Source: CAWFGW01 sp963815495 (GTDB lineage: Bacteria; Bacteroidota; Bacteroidia; Cytophagales; JAAEPT01). Taken from it: a stretch of 64,000 nt of DNA. The stretch lies in assembly GCA_963815495.1 (NCBI GenBank), contig CAWFGW010000025.1, positions 1-64,000 on the forward strand. Direction: 5' to 3'. Of this stretch, positions 41,854 to 50,098 are shown piece after piece (positions within the stretch are counted from its first letter, which is position 1; each line of letters opens with the position of its first letter). The position numbers and the translations under genes are program-made. The notes under the pieces are model-generated. The model was not told the DNA's origin. It worked only from the letters and a program-made list of their open reading frames with translations, and searched no databases.

Positions 41854-44211
41854 ATGAACACCTCCCTTTTATCACGAAAACATACAATTTTACTAGTTGT
41901 GATAGCTGTATGGGCAGTTCATTTTTATTTTTCATTACCTAACAACCTGTTTCAGGTCAGTTATAGTAAAATTCTTTTTTCAGCAGAAAAGCAAATTCTT
42001 TCAGTAAAGATAGCTGACGATGAACAATGGCGACTACCGTTAACTGATTCACTTTCTGACAAATACAAAACCTGCCTTATTCAATTCGAGGATGAGTCTT
42101 TTTACAACCACTTTGGTGTAAACCCCTTAAGTTTATTTCGAGCAACATACCAAAACCTTACAAAAGGATATGTTAAAAGTGGTGGTAGTACCATTACCAT
42201 GCAAGTAATTCGGATGAGTAAAAAAAATCCTCCGCGAACTGTGTGGGAAAAGTTAAAAGAAATTTACTTAGCTACCCGATTAGAATTATCTTTCAACAAG
42301 GAAGAAATTCTTAACCTATATGCGGGACATGCACCTTTTGGAGGAAACATTGTAGGGATTACTGCTGCGGGTTGGAAATATTTTGGTCGGCCATTAAACG
42401 AACTTTCATGGGCTGAAGCTGCGACACTTGCTGTTTTACCCAATAGTCCATCCCTCATATTCCCTGGCAAAAACAATCATTTATTAAAAATCAAACGTGA
42501 CTTCTTATTAGCTAAACTTCATAAAAACAACATTATAGATGCTCAAACATTATCACTTTCCAAAGAAGAACCACTTCCAACAAGGTTTTTAGATTTTCCA
42601 AGAAACGCGCCCCATGCATTAGAGCATTTAGTGCAACAAAATCCTCAACAAAACATTTTCCAAAGTACCCTCAACAAAAAACTACAACTACAATCAAATC
42701 AGCTTCTTAACCATTACATCAGTGAATATGCCCACAATCACATTTACAATGGCGCTATATTAATTATAGATAATTATACGAACGAAGTTGTTTCGTACAT
42801 AGGAAATAGTGAACCATTAAAAGGTAACTTTCACGAAAATTATGTGGACTTAGTGCAAGCCCCACGAAGTACCGGAAGTATTTTAAAACCATTTTTACAT
42901 GCGTCAGCGTTAGATGAGGGGTTAATAATGAGCCAATCATTACTACCTGATATCCCTACAATTATTCAAGGATTTGCACCTCAAAACTACACCAAAACCT
43001 ACGAAGGGGCTGTGAAAGCGAATGTGGCTTTGGCGCGATCACTCAACATTCCTGCGGTGCGTTTATTGCAACAATATGGTTACCCAAAATTTCATTCAAA
43101 ATTAAAACAATTGGGGTTGACTACTATAAATAACGAAGCTGACCATTATGGTTTATCTCTTATTTTAGGTGGTGCCGAAGCTACTTTATGGGATTTAGGA
43201 AAAATGTATTCAGGAATGGCTACTACCTTAAATAAATTTGAAAAAGCACCTTTAAACAAACCCTATTCGACAAGTTACTTTAATGAGCCACTTCTACTCA
43301 AAAAAAAGACAACTACTGACCCTATTTATACTCAATATCCTATCCTCTCTGCTTCGGCAACTTTTGAAACATTTGAAGCATTACTCGAATTAAAACGTCC
43401 TACCGAAGAAGGTAGTTGGAAGCTGTTTGAGAACAGTAAAAAAATAGCCTGGAAAACGGGTACCAGCCATGGTTTTCGTGATGCGTGGGCTGTTGGGGTC
43501 ACTCCTCATTATACAGTAGGAGTTTGGGTAGGTAATGCCACAGGTGAAGGAAGACCTAATTTGGTTGGCGTTCAAATGGCCGCACCGATTCTGTTTTCAA
43601 TCTACAATTTATTGCCAAATCAAGGTTGGTTTTCAGCTCCCAAAAGAGAAATGTATCAACAGCAAATTTGTTTAAAAAGCGGTTTAAAAGCTGGATTGGA
43701 TTGTTTTGAGATAGACACTTTACTAACTACTAATTCGAGTAAACAAGCTGGTATTTGCCCTTATTGCAAGAGGGTCTTTTTAAATGAACAAGGCTTACGG
43801 GTCAATTCTTCCTGTTATGATGTAGCTAAGATGCGGAAAAAACATTTTTTTGTATTACCTCCTGTAGAGGAATGGTATTATTTACAAAAGTCCGCTAACT
43901 ATCAAAAGCTCCCTCAATTTGCTTACGAATGTGATCAGCATGAAACAGACTCTCCCATTGATTTCATCTACCCGCATCCACATGCAAAGCTTTATATTCC
44001 ACGTCTTTTAGAAGGGGAACGGGGTCAGTTGATTTGCCAGGCCACTCATAAAAATAAACAAATGCAGTTATATTGGCATTTAGACGAACTGTATTTGGGT
44101 GCTACTTCGGATATTCATCATATGACGATTGATTACAAAAAAGGCAAACATACCATCACCATTCTTGATGAAGAAGGGAATAAAAAAAGTGTTGTTTTTA
44201 AGATTTTGTGA
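41854..44211 (+). CDS. pbpC: penicillin-binding protein 1C
   Basis: PbpC is a bifunctional peptidoglycan synthase. The 785-residue protein has one N-terminal membrane segment (about 12-30), a GT51 glycosyltransferase domain (FEDESFYNHFGVNP with catalytic Glu, GGSTITMQVIRM, KEEILNLYAGHAPFGGN), a transpeptidase domain (APRSTGSILKPFLHA with SxxK, Ser-x-Asn-type ARSLN, and KTGTSHGFRDAW) and a C-terminal BiPBP_C domain (DFIYPHPHAKLYIPR), typical of PBP1C. A Cys-rich linker (CLKSGLKAGLDC, ICPYCKR) is a family feature. In many bacteria pbpC neighbours an alpha-2-macroglobulin gene; here that gene is about 28 kb upstream. It converges on the DUF4249 gene with only 2 bp between them. Confidence 0.94.
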   Translation: MNTSLLSRKHTILLVVIAVWAVHFYFSLPNNLFQVSYSKILFSAEKQILSVKIADDEQWRLPLTDSLSDKYKTCLIQFEDESFYNHFGVNPLSLFRATYQNLTKGYVKSGGSTITMQVIRMSKKNPPRTVWEKLKEIYLATRLELSFNKEEILNLYAGHAPFGGNIVGITAAGWKYFGRPLNELSWAEAATLAVLPNSPSLIFPGKNNHLLKIKRDFLLAKLHKNNIIDAQTLSLSKEEPLPTRFLDFPRNAPHALEHLVQQNPQQNIFQSTLNKKLQLQSNQLLNHYISEYAHNHIYNGAILIIDNYTNEVVSYIGNSEPLKGNFHENYVDLVQAPRSTGSILKPFLHASALDEGLIMSQSLLPDIPTIIQGFAPQNYTKTYEGAVKANVALARSLNIPAVRLLQQYGYPKFHSKLKQLGLTTINNEADHYGLSLILGGAEATLWDLGKMYSGMATTLNKFEKAPLNKPYSTSYFNEPLLLKKKTTTDPIYTQYPILSASATFETFEALLELKRPTEEGSWKLFENSKKIAWKTGTSHGFRDAWAVGVTPHYTVGVWVGNATGEGRPNLVGVQMAAPILFSIYNLLPNQGWFSAPKREMYQQQICLKSGLKAGLDCFEIDTLLTTNSSKQAGICPYCKRVFLNEQGLRVNSSCYDVAKMRKKHFFVLPPVEEWYYLQKSANYQKLPQFAYECDQHETDSPIDFIYPHPHAKLYIPRLLEGERGQLICQATHKNKQMQLYWHLDELYLGATSDIHHMTIDYKKGKHTITILDEEGNKKSVVFKIL

Positions 44212-44213
44212 TT

Positions 44214-45098
44214 TTATTCTAATACTATTTCTTTATTAAATGTTGCATAGCCAACAAACACACCTAACCCCCCTTCAATATTTGTTGCTGTTGTAGTTGG
44301 TTCTGAAAAAGGGCTTTCTTCGTAGGTATACGAGTACTTCAAAAATTCATAATAGGGTTTTGCTAGTTTTGTAATGACGACATTAATAGTATCATTCTCA
44401 CCCAATCCATCATTGGAACCATAGTTGTCATATAAATATAATTCACTATTGCTCACTCCTAACTTTCCACCATCCTTTCCTTGATCAGATACTAAAAAAT
44501 TTAACCTCTCACCTGAAACATAAAATCCCTGACAATCATATTCTAGACAGTTCACAAAAGCTAATCTATAATAATTATCCATTCCTTTTTCATCTATCCA
44601 TGAAACTGAAATATTATAAAAGTCATTTGTCGAATGAGCATCTACCTTATCTACTTTAGTTTCTATATCTGAAAAATAACCTGTAGGAATAGTAGTTATA
44701 GCTGAAACCTCTTTACCATCTTCTGTGGTTACATTTAATGTATAGGTCTGCCCATATTCGATGGGAAACAATTTTGCATCGATAGTATATTTCCCTTTTT
44801 CCTCATCAAAAACCAATGTTATAGCTGAAGAATTTGCTCTTGACAACAATACTTTAGCGTTTTGAATTACTTTTCCATTACTATAGTAATTATCGTAATC
44901 ATAATCGCTATCCTGATCACTATCTGAAAAAAGAGGAGATGATTCTAATAAATAAACTGAAATTAATGTATCAGTGGGAGAAATATAAGCACTCACCACC
45001 ACCCTGCTACCATCTGTTGGTAAATCAACTTCGGACACTATATCTTCACAACCAAAAAGACCTATTACTGCAAATAAAACAACAAATAGAATTTTCAT
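44214..45098 (-). CDS. DUF4249 family lipoprotein
   Basis: The 294-residue protein has a lipobox in FAVIGLFGCEDIVSEVDLP (Cys17), followed by the DUF4249 fold: VVVSAYISPTDTLISVYLLES, AKVLLSRANSS, TYTLNVTTEDGKEVSAITTIP. DUF4249 proteins are outer-membrane-associated partners of TonB receptors in Bacteroidota, analogous to SusD but of other fold; the substrate is not known. It follows the receptor gene by 3 bp in the same direction. Acidic patch DSDQDSDYDYDNYYS could bind a cation; this is speculation. Confidence 0.9.
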   Translation of the reverse strand: MKILFVVLFAVIGLFGCEDIVSEVDLPTDGSRVVVSAYISPTDTLISVYLLESSPLFSDSDQDSDYDYDNYYSNGKVIQNAKVLLSRANSSAITLVFDEEKGKYTIDAKLFPIEYGQTYTLNVTTEDGKEVSAITTIPTGYFSDIETKVDKVDAHSTNDFYNISVSWIDEKGMDNYYRLAFVNCLEYDCQGFYVSGERLNFLVSDQGKDGGKLGVSNSELYLYDNYGSNDGLGENDTINVVITKLAKPYYEFLKYSYTYEESPFSEPTTTATNIEGGLGVFVGYATFNKEIVLE

Positions 45099-45101
45099 GA
45101 A

Positions 45102-47438
45102 TTAAAACTTATAAGTGTATGAAAACGAAGGAATAATCGGAAATAAAGAGATTTGCTTCAGCACTGTTTTTCGATTCTCAACATCTACAAAATAGAAATA
45201 AGGATTTCTTCTATTATAAACATTATAAATACTTATTTCCCACGTTCGTGATCGTTCTTTTTTTAGCTCTTTATGAAATTGAATAGATACATCCATTCGG
45301 TGATAAGGTGCCATTCTAAAAGAATTTCGCTCTCCATAATATGAGAAATTTTCGACAAAACTATAATTATCATTTCCTGAAGGTGATACCACAGAATATT
45401 CTCCTAAAGGAAGCGTAATTGCGTTACCTGTGCCATAAACCCAAGTAGCAGAAAGAGTGATCTTTTTATCTGGCTTGTATATTCCTACTATTGAAACATC
45501 ATGTCTCCGATCATATCGTGCGGGAAAACGTTTTCCTGCATTTAACTCAGTGAATTGTTGCTCTGTTTTTGATAATGTATAACCTGCCCAACCTGTAAAC
45601 TTCCCTATCTTCTTTTGAACTAAAAACTCCATTCCGTATGACCAGCCAATCCCACTAGTAACTTGACTTTCCCAATCTATTGCTTTACTATCTTCAGGTT
45701 CCTCGATAAGCAAAAAACTTGCTCCTTCTTTGTAAGACAAAATATTGTTCATTTTTTTATAGTATCCTTCTAAGGAAATTGTCAACCGTGGTTTTTCAAA
45801 ATCCTTTGCCAGGCCAGTCGCAATTTGCCATGAACTTTGAGGAGATATTCGATCAGTTGCTGGAACCCATAAATCAGTTGGTAAACTGATACCTGTATTA
45901 CTTATTAAATGTAAATATTGATTCATTGATGCATAAGACGCTTTCCAGGCTAAGTTTTCGTTTATTTTATATGCTAACATCACACGCGGCTCTGGTTCGA
46001 AATAAGTTTGATCTGCATGATTAAAAGAACTTACTCGCATCCCTATATTAATTTTCAGACGATCAATTGGACTATAAGTATCTTCAAAATAAACACCTGA
46101 CTCTAGTCCATAAAAAGTATCTGTAGATAATTCATCCTCAAAATCGTTTGATGATTCTACAACTATAGCACTAGGTCTAAATCTGTGTAAGGTTGAAATC
46201 AATCCAAACTTAATGTGATGTTTAGGATTTGGGTGATAATCAAAGTCTGATTTTATTGCAAAATCACGAATACTAGATGAATAATTTAAATTGAAAGAAT
46301 CGTCATCAAACTTACTGTCGGCTGATACAAAAAACTTATAATTACTAAAAATGAAAGAAGTGTTTGCAAATAACTTATCTGAAAAAAGGTGATTCCAGCG
46401 AGTAGTTGCCGTGTTGTTTTTCCAGCCAATCCCGAACTTCTCTTCGCTGTTATAATCTTTATAACCTCCATATATTTTATCTTGGCCGCTATAGGTGCTG
46501 AAATATATTTTATCTTTTCGACTAAATTCATGATTTACTTTAGCATTAAAATCATAAAAATAATACCCTCCACTATTTCCCTCAGGTATAAAAGGCTTCG
46601 CTAGTAAATCAATGTATGTTCTACGACCTGAAATCAAAAATGAGGACTTGCCTTTTTTAATTGGACCCTCAAGTGTAGCACGTGACGAAATTAATCCAAC
46701 ACCTACTTCTCCCTTTACCTCTTCCTTGTTTCCATCTTTCATATTAATATCTAAAACGGAAGATAGCCGTCCGCCATATCGTGCAGGAAAACCACCTTTA
46801 GTTAACTCAATACTCTTTAAAGCATCTCCGTTAAAAATTGAAACGAACCCGAATAAATGCTGGGCATTATAGACAACCGCATCATCAAGAATAATTAAGT
46901 TCTGATCAGGACCACCTCCTCTAACATATAAGCCTACGCTACCTTCACTACCTGATTGGACTCCAGGCATGAGCTGAACTGTTTTCAAGACATCTTTTTC
47001 ACCCAGCAAAGCAGGGATGTCTTTTACTTGACCAACAGGAATTTCTATAACACTGCTTCGAACATCATCACTAATTTTTTCGCGATATTTATAGTCATCC
47101 ATAGAAATTTCTACTTGGTCTAACTTAACAATATCACGTTCCAAGTGTATGTCTAGTGAAATATTTTCATGCAAAGATAATTGTCGGGCTTGCTTTTGAT
47201 AGCCCATCATTGAAAAAACGAGTTCTAAAGAGTCTGATTCTGGCAATGTAATGGAATAAAAACCGTAGGTATTTGCCACTGCTGTGACCTTTAATTTAGG
47301 GACAAAAACATATGTTCCGATTAGTGTTTCGTCACTTCCCAATTCATATATATAGCCACTTACCGTATAGTTATTTTGTCCTATAACAGATAGGGAACAA
47401 GCTATAGATAGTACTAAAGCACTAAGAAGATTTTTCAT
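45102..47438 (-). CDS. TonB-dependent receptor with carboxypeptidase-like domain
   Basis: The 778-residue protein has a signal peptide (LSALVLSIACSLSVIGQ), a CarboxypepD_reg-like domain (residues about 22-105: YTVSGYIYELGSDETLIGTY, VANTYGFYSITLPE), a plug domain (IPVGQVKDIPALLGEKDVLK, GLYVRGGGPDQNLIILDDAVV, GGRLSSVLDI) and a beta-barrel ending SYTYKF. This is the receptor half of a TonB/DUF4249 pair. The plug motifs fit the FecA/SusC-like group of Bacteroidota. A TATCTTTG sequence 51 bp upstream may be its -7 element. The cargo is unknown. Confidence 0.94.
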   Translation of the reverse strand: MKNLLSALVLSIACSLSVIGQNNYTVSGYIYELGSDETLIGTYVFVPKLKVTAVANTYGFYSITLPESDSLELVFSMMGYQKQARQLSLHENISLDIHLERDIVKLDQVEISMDDYKYREKISDDVRSSVIEIPVGQVKDIPALLGEKDVLKTVQLMPGVQSGSEGSVGLYVRGGGPDQNLIILDDAVVYNAQHLFGFVSIFNGDALKSIELTKGGFPARYGGRLSSVLDINMKDGNKEEVKGEVGVGLISSRATLEGPIKKGKSSFLISGRRTYIDLLAKPFIPEGNSGGYYFYDFNAKVNHEFSRKDKIYFSTYSGQDKIYGGYKDYNSEEKFGIGWKNNTATTRWNHLFSDKLFANTSFIFSNYKFFVSADSKFDDDSFNLNYSSSIRDFAIKSDFDYHPNPKHHIKFGLISTLHRFRPSAIVVESSNDFEDELSTDTFYGLESGVYFEDTYSPIDRLKINIGMRVSSFNHADQTYFEPEPRVMLAYKINENLAWKASYASMNQYLHLISNTGISLPTDLWVPATDRISPQSSWQIATGLAKDFEKPRLTISLEGYYKKMNNILSYKEGASFLLIEEPEDSKAIDWESQVTSGIGWSYGMEFLVQKKIGKFTGWAGYTLSKTEQQFTELNAGKRFPARYDRRHDVSIVGIYKPDKKITLSATWVYGTGNAITLPLGEYSVVSPSGNDNYSFVENFSYYGERNSFRMAPYHRMDVSIQFHKELKKERSRTWEISIYNVYNRRNPYFYFVDVENRKTVLKQISLFPIIPSFSYTYKF

Positions 47439-47488
47439 TATAATTATAAATAATAGCTAAAAAATAAAGCTGTCATAAAACAAGAACA

Positions 47489-47496
47489 CAAAGATA
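47489..47496 (-). promoter_or_regulatory. possible -7 element for the TonB receptor/DUF4249 operon
   Basis: On the minus strand this reads TATCTTTG, an exact match to TAnnTTTG, 51 bp before the receptor start. At the 19-base spacing the -33 position reads TGCT, which does not match; a TTTG lies 24 bases upstream instead. Support is therefore partial. Confidence 0.45.
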
Positions 47497-47498
47497 AA

Positions 47499-47526
47499 GG
47501 TTTGAAGCATTAATTAGCATCAAACC
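47499..47526 (-). terminator. possible terminator after hslU
   Basis: On the minus strand GGTTTGATGC and GCTTCAAACC can pair (7 bp, one mismatch, then 2 bp) and the sequence continues TTTATCTTTG. The T tract is poor, and the hairpin overlaps the presumed promoter of the next unit. Confidence 0.35.
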
Positions 47527-47591
47527 ATTCATTTAAAAAGCCAGTTTTAGGGTATCTGTTTTATTAACACACCTCCTGTTTTAAATATTTT

Positions 47592-48974
47592 TTATAAAAT
47601 AAACTCACTCAAATCTCTATTCTTCAACATGTGATTTAATCGTTCTTCTACCATCTCTTTTGTAATAACAATTTTGGCATTTGCGCCAATCACATCTGGA
47701 ACATCAAAAAGAATGTCATTCAATAATTGTGACATCACTGTTTGCAAACGTCTTGCCCCAATGTTTTCAATTTCTTCATTTAAGAAAAATGCTATCTCAG
47801 CTAACTTATCTAAAGCATCATCATTAAAAGTCAACTCTACCTTTTCAGTATTCAGCAATGCCTCATATTGTTTGGTTAGTGCATGTTTAGGCTGTTTCAA
47901 AATTTTGTAGAAGTCTTCCTTTTTAAGGCTGTCTAACTCTACACGGATTGGAAAACGTCCTTGCAATTCAGGGATTAGATCGGAAGGTTTCGCGACATGA
48001 AACGCACCTGCTGCAATAAATAAGACATGATCAGTTCTCATTGCACCAAATTTAGTATTAACCACACTACCTTCTACTATAGGTAATAAATCGCGTTGCA
48101 CACCTTGTCTACTGACATCGGCACCACTGCTGTTTGAGCCACTAGAAGCTACTTTATCTATTTCATCAATAAATATAATCCCAGAATTTTCAGCTCTATG
48201 AATGGCTTCTTCTTTTACTTCGTCAAAATCAATCAACTTAGAAGCTTCTTCTTCTAATAATATTTTACGGGCTTCGGCAATAGATACTTTACGTTTTTTA
48301 GAACGCTTAGGCATCATACCTGAAATCATTTCTTGAATATTCATCATTGATGCTTCATCCATTCCAGGGCCCATAACACCTACTCCAGGGTTAGCCGACT
48401 GTTTGACATCAATTTCAATCTTTCGATCTTCTAATTCTCCATTTCTGATTTTTTCTCTAAAGCGGTCTCGCGTACGCAGGTTTAACTCTTCATCAGACTC
48501 TGGTACTGTGTCTCCATCTCCCACCGCTGGGACAGTCATTTTATGTGAGTTTTTTAATGGAGGGATTAAGGCATCTAAAATAATCTCTTCTACAGCTGCT
48601 TTTGCTTTTTCTTCTACAACAGCTTTTCGCTCTTTTTCAACTAAGTTAACAGACTGCTGCACCAAATCGCGCACCATGCTTTCAACATCACGACCAACGT
48701 AACCTACTTCAGTAAATTTAGAAGCTTCTACTTTAATAAAAGGAGCTGCTGCTAAGGTAGCTAATCTGCGAGCTATCTCGGTTTTACCCACACCTGTCGC
48801 TCCAATCATTAAGATATTATTAGGCATAATTTCTTTTTGAATATCCTCAGGAGAGTTCATTCTTCTCCATCGATTTCGCAAAGCAATGGCCACATTTTTC
48901 TTTGCATCTGCCTGACCTATAATATATTTATCCAGCTCTTTTACTATTTCTCGTGGAGTCAAAAATTGCTTCAT
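47592..48974 (-). CDS. hslU: ATP-dependent protease ATPase subunit HslU
   Basis: HslU (ClpY) is the hexameric AAA+ unfoldase that feeds the HslV peptidase. The 460-residue protein starts TPREIVKELDKYIIGQADAK and has Walker A IGATGVGKTEIARRLA (about residues 56-71), Walker B GIIFIDEIDKVA, the I domain with the acidic linker (VGDGDTVPESDEELN) and the C-terminal ENIGARRLQTVMSQLL and final SEFIL, which docks into HslV. The pore motif is in KVEASKFTEVGYVGRDVES (GYVG). hslV is not next to it, which is usual for many Bacteroidota. It follows porQ by 4 bp. Confidence 0.96.
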   Translation of the reverse strand: MKQFLTPREIVKELDKYIIGQADAKKNVAIALRNRWRRMNSPEDIQKEIMPNNILMIGATGVGKTEIARRLATLAAAPFIKVEASKFTEVGYVGRDVESMVRDLVQQSVNLVEKERKAVVEEKAKAAVEEIILDALIPPLKNSHKMTVPAVGDGDTVPESDEELNLRTRDRFREKIRNGELEDRKIEIDVKQSANPGVGVMGPGMDEASMMNIQEMISGMMPKRSKKRKVSIAEARKILLEEEASKLIDFDEVKEEAIHRAENSGIIFIDEIDKVASSGSNSSGADVSRQGVQRDLLPIVEGSVVNTKFGAMRTDHVLFIAAGAFHVAKPSDLIPELQGRFPIRVELDSLKKEDFYKILKQPKHALTKQYEALLNTEKVELTFNDDALDKLAEIAFFLNEEIENIGARRLQTVMSQLLNDILFDVPDVIGANAKIVITKEMVEERLNHMLKNRDLSEFIL

Positions 48975-48978
48975 TTGT

Positions 48979-50031
48979 TTATATCTCGGTTACTTTTACT
49001 TCTTTCTTCTTTAACAACTTACCTGTATCTAATGTTAAGGAGATAACATTAGTTCCTGTTGATATATGATAATTTACTTTTGAGTATGAAAACTCTAACC
49101 AACCCAGACGAATCATTCCACCAAATGAAAACCCAGCTAAAGCACGTCTTTCCTCTACCCTCAATTCCTGTCTGCGCATAAAATTATAGCCTGCTCTTAA
49201 ATGAAAACCTTCCATCAACATGAATTCACCCCCAAAAACAAAATGCCGCATTAATTTTTGTCCAAAGCTTTTTTGATTAGGCACTTCTTCCCCATCACTA
49301 TCAAAAGAAACATCGCGGGTGGGATCTAAATACTGAATATCCCACCGATGTAAATTATGCGCTGTCATAGAAAATCGGAATGGCATATGGTCCAATTTAT
49401 AACTCCATCCTAATTGAAGATCAAAAGGAGTGGTTTTTCGCTGATTTTCTGCATAATTTTTCAAAATAAAGCCTACATTTTTAAAAACTAACCCTGCTTG
49501 AAACCCATTATCTGGATGTTTAAAGTTTGCCCCAATATCAGATGCAATAGCAAATGCAGAATATCCTTGAATTTGTGAACCTATTAATTTCAAATTAGCC
49601 CCCATTGAAATATTACCTTGTTGATGTGCTACTCCACCAGTGATGGCGTATTCGTTTGCAGTAAACGTACCAATATCCCTACCGGCATCGTCTGTTTCTT
49701 GAAAAGCACCATAATTTATATATTGCACCCCAAGCCCCATTCCTTTAAAATTTTGGAAAGGCATCACGTAACTAAAATCTCCTTTTTTGATGTCAGCTTG
49801 AAAAGGTAAATAATTCACTGAAACTTTATGAAATTGCTCTGAATTAATGTTTGCTGGATTAGTTAAAAACATATTAGGATCCCAATCACTAGACGAAACA
49901 TTTTCGCCACCCAAAGCAGCAACACGGGCATTGGCGTTGAAGTTTAAAAAATCAAAGGTTGTTCTTCCGCCTATTTGAGCAACTAAGTCAAATGATAAAA
50001 AAATCAGAAGGCCAAGGAATAGCTTTTTCAT
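48979..50031 (-). CDS. porQ: type IX secretion system protein PorQ
   Basis: PorQ is an outer-membrane beta-barrel protein of the PorP/PorQ group, needed for T9SS cargo attachment. The 350-residue product has a signal peptide (MKKLFLGLLIFLSFDLVAQ), then the family block RTTFDFLNFNANARVAALGGENVS at the mature N-terminus (with the LGG motif), LTNPANIN, and repeated beta strands to the C-terminal LTLDTGKLLKKK. It lies between lon and hslU on the minus strand and overlaps neither. Together with the two exported proteins with T9SS signals in the island, it shows that the organism has a working T9SS. Confidence 0.9.
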   Translation of the reverse strand: MKKLFLGLLIFLSFDLVAQIGGRTTFDFLNFNANARVAALGGENVSSSDWDPNMFLTNPANINSEQFHKVSVNYLPFQADIKKGDFSYVMPFQNFKGMGLGVQYINYGAFQETDDAGRDIGTFTANEYAITGGVAHQQGNISMGANLKLIGSQIQGYSAFAIASDIGANFKHPDNGFQAGLVFKNVGFILKNYAENQRKTTPFDLQLGWSYKLDHMPFRFSMTAHNLHRWDIQYLDPTRDVSFDSDGEEVPNQKSFGQKLMRHFVFGGEFMLMEGFHLRAGYNFMRRQELRVEERRALAGFSFGGMIRLGWLEFSYSKVNYHISTGTNVISLTLDTGKLLKKKEVKVTEI

Positions 50032-50098
50032 GTATAGATTAATTAAACGTTTCGATACTTATGTAAGTCACAACTACCGAAACGTTAAATATACTTCT

